Notes: generated by a model from the letters alone, not told the origin. 64,000 nucleotides of DNA from Radiobacillus kanasensis (GCF_021049245.1 NZ_CP088020.1:2548001-2612000), one strand, 5' to 3'. Numbered from the stretch's first letter, positions 18,986-28,252 are shown. Numbers and translations: made by a program.

Positions 18986-20371
18986 TTATCCTCCTAGAAC
19001 TGAAAGCATCGGTGTAAATTTAATATTTGTTTCTTGATATTCTGCTTCAGGGTCTGAATCCTTCACGACTCCGCAACCGGCAAATAAAGAAGCGGATTTC
19101 CCTTGAATCAATGCGGAACGAATCGCCACAGCGAATTCCCCATTTTGATACGAATCCATCCAGCCAATAGGAGCACCATACCAACCTCTATCTAATCTTT
19201 CATGTTCGCGGATAAAGGTCATCGATTTCTCTCGAGGAACCCCGCCAAGAGCAGGAGTTGGATGCAGTCGCTGGACGACATCTAAAATAGAATATTCTTC
19301 TTTTAATATCGCTTGAACTGGTGTATATAAGTGTTGTAAGTTTCGTAGCGGATAGAGAACGGGTTCGCTTGGAACTTGTACATCTTCACAGCACACCTCA
19401 ACAGCGTTTCGAATCATTTGCACAACGAAATCATGCTCTTCTCGATTCTTTTCATCTGCCAACAGGTCGTCACCGATTTTCTTGTCTTCTTCCTTAGTCA
19501 TCCCTCTTGGAGCCGTACCAGCGAGACATGTTGATAACAATTGACTATCATGAAGTCGTACTAGTCTTTCCGGGGTAGCACCTAAAAAACAATCCTTTTC
19601 GTTTTCAAAGGCAAAAATAAAACTATTGGACTGACTTTCATGTAATTGCTGAAGAATGGAGGAAATATAAGCGTTCTCTGTAAAATCAACACGCATTTCC
19701 CGAGCCAAAACAATCTTGTCAGCTTGCCCATTTTTAATTTCATCGGTTGCCTGAACGATCAATTCTTTCCATTGTTCAGGGTTAATCTCTTCTTTTCGAA
19801 CAATTCGTGGGCCATCCGGTAATCCTTCTTGCTTGGTCGTTAAATATTGCTTGGCTAGCAACATATCTTGTTTGATGACCTGGGTATCCTTTTCAGAAGC
19901 CACCATCGCATTAAAGGTTACATAGCTTTCCCCATTCGCAATCGTTAGTAAAAAGGATGGAATGCGAAACTGACTTGTTTTAAATGTTTCCCACAAGCCT
20001 GTGCTCCCTTTTTCTGGATCGAAAGAACCTCCTCCAAAAACAATAGGTCCCGTACCCGGTACTTGAAAGGCATTATAAATAGAAGCCTTTTTTAACAGGG
20101 ATTTCCATTGCTTTTCCGTTTCCAAAAATTCGTTATCATCCGAATCTATCGAGATCGCTTCTCCGACCCCTACAAGAAAAAAACTTTCTTGTGAGCTTGA
20201 CCAAAAAATTCTTTTTCCCTTCCATTTCGCGCCTCTATCAAAAAATATAAACGGATCGATAGGATGCATCTTTTCCGTTATGCTAATAAGCTTTGGCTTC
20301 CCTTCCACCTTTGCTATTGATAAAGCTTGCTCCAATGCTTGATCCAGCATTGGGATCTCTGTCTCAATCAT
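18986..20371 (-). CDS. menF: Isochorismate synthase (MenF)
   Basis: 461 residues from ATG 20371 with GGAGGG upstream; a longer frame to 20419 is unsupported. Chorismate-binding fold with the signatures KIVLAREMRV, CLAGTAPRG, HPTPALGGVPRE and a C-terminal GCGVVKDSDPEAEYQET. It converts chorismate to isochorismate, the first committed step. First gene of menF-D-H-B-E. Confidence 0.95.
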   Translation of the reverse strand: MIETEIPMLDQALEQALSIAKVEGKPKLISITEKMHPIDPFIFFDRGAKWKGKRIFWSSSQESFFLVGVGEAISIDSDDNEFLETEKQWKSLLKKASIYNAFQVPGTGPIVFGGGSFDPEKGSTGLWETFKTSQFRIPSFLLTIANGESYVTFNAMVASEKDTQVIKQDMLLAKQYLTTKQEGLPDGPRIVRKEEINPEQWKELIVQATDEIKNGQADKIVLAREMRVDFTENAYISSILQQLHESQSNSFIFAFENEKDCFLGATPERLVRLHDSQLLSTCLAGTAPRGMTKEEDKKIGDDLLADEKNREEHDFVVQMIRNAVEVCCEDVQVPSEPVLYPLRNLQHLYTPVQAILKEEYSILDVVQRLHPTPALGGVPREKSMTFIREHERLDRGWYGAPIGWMDSYQNGEFAVAIRSALIQGKSASLFAGCGVVKDSDPEAEYQETNIKFTPMLSVLGG

Positions 20372-20480
20372 ACATAACCCTCCAATATATAGGGCAAACA
20401 TCAAATCTATAATTCCCATTCAAAACATGTTTCATTATATGACAAATACCATTTAATATAAAGTAAATGAACTAAGAAAA

Positions 20481-20576
20481 GCTCGGGGCGCCCGGTATTA
20501 TGGATTGCAGACTAAAACCGTCCTATGCGGACAACGGCTTGCGCCCCCTTGCCAGGGCCACGTATGGACTGGACGA
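20481..20576. repeat. Diverged copy of the GCGCCC repeat, in the menF-menA gap
   Basis: It opens GCTCGGGGCGCCCGG and closes with CCACGTATGGACTGGACG, matching the GTACGGACTGGAC block of copy 1 at 5148. The middle contains CCGTCCTATGCGGACAACGG, a small hairpin. The rest of the 385-bp gap should hold the divergent menF and menA promoters (a TATAAT-like hexamer lies near 20435 on the minus strand). Confidence 0.5.
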
Positions 20577-20756
20577 AACGTTCGTTTCTCTTCTATTCTA
20601 TTCCCTTTCTTCAGCATTCTCAACAATTGGTATCAATTCCTAATATTTATAACAGGATGACAATTGACACCTTTGTCCTCATTCCCTAAACTTAATATGA
20701 TATATGCTTGCTCGTCTAGAATACGGGTTTAAGGCAAATTGTAAGGAGAGACACCG

Positions 20757-21704
20757 ATGCAACCTATAGAAAAAAATGATGTAAGAAATACACTAAAAGA
20801 AAAAGAAGGATTCCATGTTTGGTGGAGATTATTGCGACCACATACAATGACTGCATCTTTCATACCTGTTTTTGTAGGTACAATGGTCGCGAGCTTAGAA
20901 GAGTCCATTCATGTTCCGCTTTTTTTAGCAATGCTATTAGCTTCTATTTTAATACAAGTAGCGACAAATATGTTTAATGAGTATTACGATTACGTAAGAG
21001 GATTAGACAATGAGCAATCTGTGGGTATTGGAGGAGCAATAGTAAGAGATGGAGTTGCTCCAAAAACGGTGTTAACTACGGCATTTGCATTTTATGGCGT
21101 AGCTTTGCTTCTAGGTATTTACATTTGTATGGAAACTAGTTGGTGGATAGCTGCCATTGGAGCCATTTGTATGATATGTGGCTACTTATATACGGGAGGG
21201 CCATTTCCGATTTCCGCTTCCCCGTTTGGTGAGTTCTTTGCTGGATTGTTTATGGGTACTGTCATTATTGGAATTAGTTATTATATTCAAATCGAAGCAG
21301 TTTCTAGCAAAGCATTGTTGATCTCCATTCCTGTCGCTATATTCATAGGAACGATTCTTCTCTCTAATAACATTAGGGATTTGAAAGGGGATAAGGAAAA
21401 CGGACGGAAAACGATTGCTATTCTTGTCGGTCATGATGCCGCGGTTCGTTTATTAGCCGGAATGTTTCTAGCTAGTTTTATAATTACTACCGTATATATC
21501 TTTATTGGCATCTTACCTATTTGGTCGCTTTTAACTTTCTTAGCGATTAAAAAAGCGAAAGATGCGTATCAAGGATTCATTGGGAAAACAATCAATATTG
21601 AAATGATTCCTGCTATGGTTTCGACGGCAAAAACCAATACGATTTATGGATTTCTGTTAGGTGTATCCCTTATCATTCAGTTAATTTATCCATTATCCTT
21701 GTAG
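20757..21704 (+). CDS. menA: 1,4-dihydroxy-2-naphthoate polyprenyltransferase (MenA)
   Basis: 315 residues, about nine membrane segments. The UbiA-family Asp motif NMFNEYYDYVRGLDNE lies near residue 76, and a second, NNIRDLKGDKENGRKT, near residue 205. It attaches the isoprenoid tail to DHNA in the membrane. TAAGGAGAG precedes the ATG. Divergent from menF, keeping the pathway together. Confidence 0.94.
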   Translation: MQPIEKNDVRNTLKEKEGFHVWWRLLRPHTMTASFIPVFVGTMVASLEESIHVPLFLAMLLASILIQVATNMFNEYYDYVRGLDNEQSVGIGGAIVRDGVAPKTVLTTAFAFYGVALLLGIYICMETSWWIAAIGAICMICGYLYTGGPFPISASPFGEFFAGLFMGTVIIGISYYIQIEAVSSKALLISIPVAIFIGTILLSNNIRDLKGDKENGRKTIAILVGHDAAVRLLAGMFLASFIITTVYIFIGILPIWSLLTFLAIKKAKDAYQGFIGKTINIEMIPAMVSTAKTNTIYGFLLGVSLIIQLIYPLSL

Positions 21705-23391
21705 AATATTTAGAGGCTGGGACATAACTAGCCAAGAATAACCTAAAAATGGTTCCCATCATCGGTTTTCGATGATGGGAACCATTTTGGTTTGAATTAT
21801 TGTCACCATCTATGGTTGGATTTGCATTCATGGCCGTGTACTTTCTCAAGTTTACCGCCATGAATGCAAATCCCAGTTCCTTTTCTACTTTCTCTTTACC
21901 TCTCACCGACATACGGGTGAAACGCAAATTAGCCTTCAGAAATCCGAAGACGGGTTCTACATCTATTTTGCGTTTGCCATAGATTTTCCCCGTTTCTTTT
22001 TCCGAAAGCTGCTGTCTCGTATATGCTTTTTGGTTTTCCCACTTTTCATTATAATAGATCTTTCGATTGTTTCCTTCCTTCGCTTTCGTACATTGCGAAC
22101 GTAACGGACAACCGAAACAGTCCTCACACTCATAGACGTTATATGTTCTTGTATAACCATATCGGTCTGTTCGATTGGATAGATAGCGGAATGTTAATTT
22201 TTTATCGTTTGGACACGTAAACGCATCTTCGATCTCATCGTAATGCCAATTGGCTACGTTAAAGGCATCCTGCTTATATTTCTTATTCTTTTCTTTCCGG
22301 TATTGGTTATACGTAATCAATGGCGTGCGTTTCCGATTTTCGATGACGTCTTCGTAATTTTGTTCACTTCCATAGCCGGCATCCGCGACAATATAGTTGG
22401 GTAGGTCAAAGAAGTGTTCCTCAATGTTATCCAGGAAAGGTGTGAAGGTACGCGTATCCGTTGGATTCGGAAACACGTCATAAGCGAGCGCATACTGTCC
22501 TTCTGTCGCAAGTTGCACGTTATACCCGGCTTTGAGCTGGCCGTTTTTCATGTAATCATCCTTCATGCGCATGAAGGTGGCATCGTGATCCGTTTTCGAA
22601 TAACTGTTGCGCTCTCCGAAGATGGCCATATCGTGTTGGTATTTTTGTTTGCGCACCACAAAATCCTTGAATTGCTTGCCGTATTGTTTAGGGGTTTTGC
22701 GCTCAGAACGAAGCTGTTTCCGTTCGCTTACGTCTTCACTTGCTTCTATCTTTTTATCATATTCACCAACCGTCTCCTCCAGCTTTTCCACCACTTTTTC
22801 GAGTTCTTGGCTGGATAGTTCCTCCATACTTTCCCGTTCTATTTCTGGAATGATTTCTTTCTCCAATAGTTCTTCATACATCCGGTTAGACTTTTCCACT
22901 AAACGGGAACTGTACTTTTCCGTCGCTTTGCGCCAGACAAACGTAAACTTGTTGGCATTCGCTTCGATTTTCGTTCCGTCAATAAAAATGGCTTCTTCCT
23001 CGATGACGTTTTCTCGGACAAGCTGACAACGGAATTGGACAAAGCACTGACGCAATAGTTCCTTTACCTCCGGATGGACACGGAAACGGTTAATCGTCCG
23101 GTAACTTGGTTCATACCCCTGGGCCAGCCACATCATCCGGACACTGTCTTTCAGTAATCCCTCGATCTTTCTGCCAGAGAACACCGACTGCGTATAAGCA
23201 CATAAAACCACTTTCATCATCATGCGCGGATGATAAGCCGGACATCCCGTTTCACGCAGAAATCCAGTGAATGCCTCATCTGGAATAGCTTCCACGACAT
23301 CATGGACGGCATAGGCGATATCGTTTTCCTGTAGTTTGATTTCCAAATCTAGCGGCAAAATGACTTGATTCATGTTATACTGTTTAAACAT
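21673..23391 (-). CDS. IS1182-family transposase
   Basis: About 572 residues from ATG 23391 (GGAGG upstream). Typical layout: N-terminal DUF772-like region with CPAYHPRMMMKVVLCAYT, then a DDE domain (FIDGTKIEANANK; VADAGYGSEQNY; late FGFLKANLRFTRMSVRGKEK). The frame is intact, so the enzyme may be active. Oddly, it does not stop inside the element: it reads through the terminal inverted repeat and ends in DNA antisense to menA, so about 13 C-terminal residues are host-derived. Confidence 0.9.
   Translation of the reverse strand: MFKQYNMNQVILPLDLEIKLQENDIAYAVHDVVEAIPDEAFTGFLRETGCPAYHPRMMMKVVLCAYTQSVFSGRKIEGLLKDSVRMMWLAQGYEPSYRTINRFRVHPEVKELLRQCFVQFRCQLVRENVIEEEAIFIDGTKIEANANKFTFVWRKATEKYSSRLVEKSNRMYEELLEKEIIPEIERESMEELSSQELEKVVEKLEETVGEYDKKIEASEDVSERKQLRSERKTPKQYGKQFKDFVVRKQKYQHDMAIFGERNSYSKTDHDATFMRMKDDYMKNGQLKAGYNVQLATEGQYALAYDVFPNPTDTRTFTPFLDNIEEHFFDLPNYIVADAGYGSEQNYEDVIENRKRTPLITYNQYRKEKNKKYKQDAFNVANWHYDEIEDAFTCPNDKKLTFRYLSNRTDRYGYTRTYNVYECEDCFGCPLRSQCTKAKEGNNRKIYYNEKWENQKAYTRQQLSEKETGKIYGKRKIDVEPVFGFLKANLRFTRMSVRGKEKVEKELGFAFMAVNLRKYTAMNANPTIDGDNNSNQNGSHHRKPMMGTIFRLFLASYVPASKYSTRIMDKLTE
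21746..21788. terminator. Hairpin inside the left IS end
   Basis: 19-bp perfect stem with a GTTTT loop and T/A-rich flanks both ways. It would terminate menA transcripts and transposase transcripts. Confidence 0.75.
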
Positions 23392-23479
23392 AAGGATACC
23401 TCCGATTCTGTTTGGGTGTGGTAACTTTAACATTATCAGAAGGTATCCTTTTTGCGTACATTTTTTTGGGATTTTATTA

Positions 23480-23526
23480 AAAAAGAGTGACACTCACTGG
23501 TTTATGGTGTGGGTGCCACTCTTTTT
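23480..23526. terminator. Hairpin inside the right IS end
   Basis: AAAAAGAGTG...CACTCTTTTT with further imperfect inner pairing. It would stop transcripts from the hydrolase side entering the element. Confidence 0.7.
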
Positions 23527-23554
23527 AGTTACTGGGTTTTGTCCCAGCCTCTTT

Positions 23555-24595
23555 CTATGTAATGAGGTTTCCTTTTTTAATCTTATAAATATCGCCTAAC
23601 AAACCCTTCATTTGATGAACACCAAGATCCGTATTCGTCATCATCACAACACCTGTTCGTAACAAGGGGTAAGCAACGAGCATCGACTGAAATCCTTTGC
23701 CCCATCCAAGAGAAGACATCTCTACATCAGAACTCTTCCCTTCAATAAAAACACCTAAACCGATCCATTCCTCTCCTTGTGGTGTGAACATTTCTTTTAT
23801 AAAATTAGGTGATAATCCTAGTTTACCTTTTCCGTGTATAGAATCCATAATTTCTATAAGTATTGTCATCAATTCACTAGGAGTCGTCCATAATCCTGCT
23901 GCCGCTGGGTATGGATAAATAGAATTCGTCACCTCTTGCCCATCTTTATCGTAGCCAAGTGAAAATGGGGATTCGAGTAACTCTGATTTAACACGAACAT
24001 ATCTGCTTTTCATCATTTGGAGTGGTATAAAGACTTCCTGTTTCATTACTTCTTCAAATAATTCCTTACAAACATCTTCAATCAATTGCTGAATAATGCA
24101 AAACCCCGCATCGGAATATTCAAAGGTAGTTCCTGGCTCGTTCCTCACTTCCACTGCTTCCTGACAATAAGGAGTTCTCCCCGCCAACAAGTCCTTAATT
24201 ATTGGGAATCCAGCGTGAAAATCTAATTCCCCAAAACTATGTAATGGATCCTTAATACCGGATTGATGGCTTAATAGCATTCGTAATGTAACCTTTTCAC
24301 GACTCGTCCAGTTATCGTCCGGGACCCTCCAACTTTTTAGCTTTTGATTCACATCTTCATCCAAAGACAAAATTTCTCGATCCACTAATAATAGTACAAG
24401 AAGACTTGTTACAAGCTTGCTCATAGAGCACGCATTAAACAAAGTTTCTTCCGTTACGGGATCATGGAGTTCTATGTTTTTCACTCCAAATGCTTCTGTA
24501 AACACCTCTCCTTGCTTTAGAGTAGCGATGCTAAGTCCACGTACTCCATAGCTATCTATCATTTCCGTTACCCTAGATGAATCCAATCCACTCAT
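23555..24595 (-). CDS. Serine hydrolase of the beta-lactamase/PBP4* family
   Basis: 346 residues from ATG 24595 (GGGAGAGGA upstream); the frame runs further to 24703 without a site. Class-C-like motifs: nucleophile in SMSKL (SxxK), YSDAGFC at the YxN position, and GWGKG for the third motif. No signal peptide is evident, so it is probably a cytosolic esterase/peptidase-like enzyme rather than a true beta-lactamase. A LexA-like box lies 37 bp upstream. The 3' end abuts the IS. Confidence 0.82.
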   Translation of the reverse strand: MSGLDSSRVTEMIDSYGVRGLSIATLKQGEVFTEAFGVKNIELHDPVTEETLFNACSMSKLVTSLLVLLLVDREILSLDEDVNQKLKSWRVPDDNWTSREKVTLRMLLSHQSGIKDPLHSFGELDFHAGFPIIKDLLAGRTPYCQEAVEVRNEPGTTFEYSDAGFCIIQQLIEDVCKELFEEVMKQEVFIPLQMMKSRYVRVKSELLESPFSLGYDKDGQEVTNSIYPYPAAAGLWTTPSELMTILIEIMDSIHGKGKLGLSPNFIKEMFTPQGEEWIGLGVFIEGKSSDVEMSSLGWGKGFQSMLVAYPLLRTGVVMMTNTDLGVHQMKGLLGDIYKIKKGNLIT

Positions 24596-24631
24596 TCCTC
24601 TCCCACTTAAACTATAATAAAGCATATCAAA

Positions 24632-24645
24632 AGAACAAACGTTCG
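24632..24645. promoter_or_regulatory. LexA-like box upstream of the serine hydrolase gene
   Basis: Minus strand CGAAC-GTTT-GTTCT, the same half-sites as the box before uvrX. A possible -35 (TTTGTT) within it and TATAGT 17 bp downstream would make it a promoter-overlapping operator. Confidence 0.5.
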
Positions 24646-24658
24646 TAAACAAACGCAT

Positions 24659-24688
24659 AAAAAAGGAGCTTGGACTCAAGCTCCTTTT
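24659..24688 (-). terminator. Terminator after ribU
   Basis: Minus strand AAAAGGAGCTTGA-loop-CAAGCTCCTTTTTT. Confidence 0.85.
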
Positions 24689-24695
24689 GCTATAA

Positions 24696-25280
24696 TTATG
24701 CAATCATTTTTTTCTTTTCAAACCACGGTTTCAACTTCACAAATAACGGCACAAACAAGAGACTAACCACAAGCCCTTTGATGAAGTTAAACGGTGTGAT
24801 CCCAGCAATAACCGATGCCCATTTGATGGCTGGGGTCATCGATTCCATCCCCATAAACATCGTGTAAGCAGGTAAAATGACAAAATAGTTTAAAACCCCC
24901 ATGCCTACTGCCATTACTATAGTCCCTGTCGCTAGACCAGAAACGAGACTTTTTACACCCTTGTAGCGGTGATATAACATGGACACTGGGAGAATAAATA
25001 AAGCCCCTGCTAAAAAGTTGGCTACGACTCCAACCGGATCTCCAGCACCTGTGTACACGAGATAAAGTAAATTTTTAATTCCTTCTACAATGATACCTGC
25101 GATTGGCGAAAAAATAAGTGCTGCTAGTAATGCTGGCACCTCACTAAAATCAATTTTGAGATACTGCGGTAAAAATGGTAAAGGGAAATTTAAAAACATT
25201 AACACCATCGAAATCGTACCTAGTAATGCCAAAATAATTAATTTGAATAATCTTGAAGATTGCGTTCCTTGGTTTTGCAT
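24696..25280 (-). CDS. ribU: ECF-type riboflavin transporter substrate-binding subunit (RibU)
   Basis: 194 residues from ATG 25280 (AAGGAGG upstream); a longer frame to 25403 passes through the riboswitch terminator and is not real. Five to six membrane helices; the conserved RibU text LKIDFSEVPALLAALIFSP is present. It binds riboflavin/FMN and works with the shared ECF ATPase/T module encoded elsewhere. An FMN riboswitch heads the gene, confirming the substrate. Confidence 0.93.
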   Translation of the reverse strand: MQNQGTQSSRLFKLIILALLGTISMVLMFLNFPLPFLPQYLKIDFSEVPALLAALIFSPIAGIIVEGIKNLLYLVYTGAGDPVGVVANFLAGALFILPVSMLYHRYKGVKSLVSGLATGTIVMAVGMGVLNYFVILPAYTMFMGMESMTPAIKWASVIAGITPFNFIKGLVVSLLFVPLFVKLKPWFEKKKMIA

Positions 25281-25356
25281 CTTCTTTTCCTCCTTCATCT
25301 TTTTCATCGGTTCTAATCTTTTTGATGAAGGGATGCAGCTATTTCCTATAAACGCT

Positions 25357-25392
25357 AAAAAACCCAAAAGCACACGTAGGGGCTTTTGGGTT
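25357..25392 (-). terminator. FMN-riboswitch terminator
   Basis: Minus strand AACCCAAAAGC...GCTTTTGGGTTTTTTAGC, between aptamer and ribU. Confidence 0.85.
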
Positions 25393-25444
25393 GGAAAATA
25401 CACGCAACAGGAAACAGAAGGTACAACAAAGATACCTCTGCCTC

Positions 25445-25586
25445 TTATCTTCTCCCATCCAGACTATACTGTCGGTCCTGGATTCACACCAGGTCAGCCA
25501 TTTGACGAATATCAAACAGGTCACGGACTTAGAATAGCAATGCCATTCATCACCGTCGGTCGGGAATTTCACCCTGCCCCGAAGAT
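25445..25586 (-). promoter_or_regulatory. FMN riboswitch (RFN element) controlling ribU
   Basis: Minus strand carries the RFN core: CTTCGGGGCAGGGTGAAATT, CCCGACCGACGGTGAT, AGTCCGTGACC, TGGTGTGAATCCAGGACCGA, ACAGT and GGATGGGAGAAGAT. A terminator follows, so FMN should repress ribU. Confidence 0.97.
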
Positions 25587-25650
25587 AGAACCGATATTTA
25601 ACTATATGTGACATTATACATACTATGTTTCGAAATGAAAAGTGTTTTGC

Positions 25651-26709
25651 TTAATCTTCTAACGGATTTAAATTTTCTTTCCCAGTTAGATTTTTAATCA
25701 TCGTTACGAGCAACTCAATTTCTTCTTCCATATCTCGAAAGCTTGCTGTTTCCACTGGAGAATGCATATAACGTAAAGGTAAAGACACGAGACTAACTGG
25801 AACCCCACGACCTGTTCTTCTCATCATATCTGCATCCGTACCAGTAGCACTTGGGGTTAACTCATATTGCACCTGCATGTTTAATGATTGTGCCGTATTT
25901 TCTAAAAGCATGTTGATCTTTCGGTTTATTGGAGCTCCCTTTGCCAGAACTGGTCCATTTTCTAGTCGTATATCCCCGTACTTACTTTTGTTCACATTGG
26001 GATAATCGGTTGAAAAAGTAACGTCACAAGCGATAGCCATGGTAGGTTCTATCCCAGCAGCAGCAAAGAATGCACCTCCCATGTTCGTCTCTTCATTCAC
26101 CGTGCTCGCTGAATACACACCAACATTTAGCTTTTCTTTTGAAAGTCTACGCAGTACCTCTGCCACGATAAATGCACCTGTTCGATTATCCAAACCACGA
26201 CCAGAAATGTATCGATCCATTAAGATTTCAGGTTCCCGTTTATAAACGGCTAAATCCCCAATTTGAACAAGTTTTTCTATTTCTTCTTTTGATTTTGCGC
26301 CACAGTCAATAAATAAATCCTCTAGCTCAAAATCTCCTTTTATACCGCCATGGTGCTGAGCATTCACTCCAATGACACCTGTTAGCGTTTTTCCATAGCC
26401 AAGAATGGTAACCTTCATCCCAACAGCGGCCTTCGGGTTAACTCCTCCTACTTTTTGCACATACAAATACCCTTGCTCATCAATGCGATTAATAATCAAA
26501 CCAATTTCATCACAATGACCTGCCAACAAAACTTTAAACTCTGCCTGTGGATTCAATACGGCGATTGCATTTCCTGCATGATCCGTCAAAATATCATCCG
26601 CATACGGCTCTATGTAATTCATCCATTTCTTTTGAATATCCATTTCCATACTAGAAGGAGATGGTGTCGATAAAAGCTCTAGTAAAAAATCTTTGTCCAT
26701 TTGTTCCAT
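25651..26709 (-). CDS. M42-family metallo-aminopeptidase (YtoP-like)
   Basis: 352 residues from ATG 26709 with AAAGGAGGAAG upstream. Metal-site motifs are visible: AGHCDEIGLI early, GRGLDNRTGAF in the middle, NEETNMGGAF with the catalytic Glu, and a late YMHSPVETAS histidine. M42 enzymes are cytosolic di-metal aminopeptidases that form large tetrahedral complexes. It follows the GNAT gene on the same strand with 38 bp between, a likely two-gene unit. Confidence 0.88.
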   Translation of the reverse strand: MEQMDKDFLLELLSTPSPSSMEMDIQKKWMNYIEPYADDILTDHAGNAIAVLNPQAEFKVLLAGHCDEIGLIINRIDEQGYLYVQKVGGVNPKAAVGMKVTILGYGKTLTGVIGVNAQHHGGIKGDFELEDLFIDCGAKSKEEIEKLVQIGDLAVYKREPEILMDRYISGRGLDNRTGAFIVAEVLRRLSKEKLNVGVYSASTVNEETNMGGAFFAAAGIEPTMAIACDVTFSTDYPNVNKSKYGDIRLENGPVLAKGAPINRKINMLLENTAQSLNMQVQYELTPSATGTDADMMRRTGRGVPVSLVSLPLRYMHSPVETASFRDMEEEIELLVTMIKNLTGKENLNPLED

Positions 26710-26747
26710 GATACTTCCTCCTTTATTCCTTCTTATCGTACCACACA

Positions 26748-27524
26748 TTATTCATAGGATGGAGATTGGCACCCGTATGAATAGGCAAGGCATTGAAAGC
26801 CCGCTTTTTCTAAGATGGGTCTACTCATCGTACTAGCATCCACCGTTAAATAGGGACGCCCACTTTCATAGGCTTTTTTTGCTCGTGCTACCAAAAGTGC
26901 TGTGTAGTAACCTTTTCCTCTATATTTAGAGAGGGTTGAACCACCCCACAGGCTTGCAAAAGAAGTGTCTTTCTCTAAATATACCCAAGCCCCACTTACT
27001 AACCGGCCATCTTGATAGACCCCATATAAATATAAGAAGTCGGGATTGGATTGTTTATCTCTCCACAACCGCTCCCCAAGTTCTTCATGGGGCTCATTCC
27101 AAATTTCATTCTCCAACTGAACAATTTCGTCAATCCCTGCCATATCAGTTATTTCTTTTATTTCTATTTGTAGGGGAGCTTTAAGAAAGGGATGACTAGC
27201 ATCCAAGTCCATGACCATCAATGCTTCTTTTTCATCAATTTTAAACCCTTTACTCATTAATACTTCTTTCAATTTTAGAGGCTGGTCATAACTATATACT
27301 TTCCATTCGAAAGCCTGACGAATACGCTTAAAATAACTCATTTCTTCTTCGATAACAGTATTAGCATTCTCCTCATCTAAAGAAGAAAAGGAAATGAACC
27401 CTTTCTCACCTGTCGTAGATACGTGACGGACCGTATGCGGCGTGATTTCTTTTTTAAATCCAAGCGGTACGGTTCCTTTTCTAATTTGGTTATTATACAC
27501 CTGTAAAAGTTCCCCTGAATCCAT
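26748..27524 (-). CDS. GNAT-family N-acetyltransferase
   Basis: 258 residues from ATG 27524 with TTGGAGGAG upstream. The N-terminal half is poorly defined; the C-terminal half holds the acetyl-CoA site (STLSKYRGKGYYTALLVARA, about residues 194-213) and a terminal EKAGFQCL motif. Substrate unknown. Probably co-transcribed with the M42 peptidase. Confidence 0.82.
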   Translation of the reverse strand: MDSGELLQVYNNQIRKGTVPLGFKKEITPHTVRHVSTTGEKGFISFSSLDEENANTVIEEEMSYFKRIRQAFEWKVYSYDQPLKLKEVLMSKGFKIDEKEALMVMDLDASHPFLKAPLQIEIKEITDMAGIDEIVQLENEIWNEPHEELGERLWRDKQSNPDFLYLYGVYQDGRLVSGAWVYLEKDTSFASLWGGSTLSKYRGKGYYTALLVARAKKAYESGRPYLTVDASTMSRPILEKAGFQCLAYSYGCQSPSYE

Positions 27525-27658
27525 TCTGTTCTCCTCCAAGTCTTTTCTGATATTGATATTCTACCTCCATTGAGGAATCCTTTTATAAATGAGTCATATT
27601 CTTTACTTTTATATGGGCTAACCTTACACTACAACTATACATGGAAGGAGTGCAATTA

Positions 27659-28210
27659 ATGTCACTAGACCAGTGGTTTGTGAAAGGAAAAAATCCAGAC
27701 GATTTTATAGAATCGATGGAAACACATAAAGAAAATTTATTAAAAGTTTATGATGAGTTTGAAATACCTGCAGACGCCAGCTTTTTTGAAGAACTGAAAC
27801 AACGACAACTAAAAGTGATTGTCCTAACGGAAGACTGGTGTGGCGATGCGATGATGAATGTTCCTATCTTATTACGAATAGCTGAGAAGTCTGATATGGA
27901 AGTTCGAATTCTTGAAAGAGATCAAAACCTTGAATTAATGGATCAATACTTAACAAATGGAAAATCCCGTTCCATTCCCATTTTCATTTTTATCGATGGA
28001 TCTGGAGATGAAGTAGCAAAGTGGGGACCACGTGCACCGAAAATCCAAACGTTTGTGGATGAAGCCACTTCCAAATTACCTGAAAAGGAAGCAAAGGACT
28101 TTAAAGAAAAACAACAAGAAATGTTTACATTTATCACAAAAGCCTATCACGACAATAAAGATTTTTGGGCCGAAGTATATCGCAGCCTAAAAGAAACGCT
28201 TAGTTCGTAG
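27659..28210 (+). CDS. Thioredoxin-family protein with a single active-site Cys
   Basis: 183 residues from ATG 27659 (GGAAGGAGTG upstream). Thioredoxin fold after a 45-residue helical lead; the active site reads VLTEDWCGDAMMNVP, keeping only the first cysteine of CxxC, and a cis-Pro follows in SRSIPIFIFI. Such proteins are common in Bacillaceae with unknown function; a monothiol or chaperone-like role is inferred. Its transcript runs toward the structured-RNA candidate at 28286. Confidence 0.78.
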   Translation: MSLDQWFVKGKNPDDFIESMETHKENLLKVYDEFEIPADASFFEELKQRQLKVIVLTEDWCGDAMMNVPILLRIAEKSDMEVRILERDQNLELMDQYLTNGKSRSIPIFIFIDGSGDEVAKWGPRAPKIQTFVDEATSKLPEKEAKDFKEKQQEMFTFITKAYHDNKDFWAEVYRSLKETLSS

Positions 28211-28252
28211 TGGTAGGAACCCAAATGAAAAAGTCTGTAAAAAAGGGAAATA

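Larger units (their letters stand above)
21712..23552 (-). mobile_element. IS1182-type insertion sequence
   Basis: 1.84 kb bounded by inverted ends AGAGGCTGGGACA at 21712 and TGTCCCAGCCTCT ending 23552. It encodes one transposase. It lies 7 bp after the menA stop and 2 bp after the convergent hydrolase stop. No clear target duplication is visible, but the flanks GTAGAA / TTCTAT are complementary, as if a terminator palindrome had been the target. Confidence 0.88.

Noticed and set aside
24595..24703. N-terminal extension of the serine hydrolase
   Set aside because: It would run back through the ribU terminator and the LexA-like box; the ATG at 24595 has the ribosome site.
25339..25614. Minus-strand open frame of 91 codons
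   Set aside because: It is the FMN riboswitch and its terminator read as protein; the RFN motifs explain the sequence.
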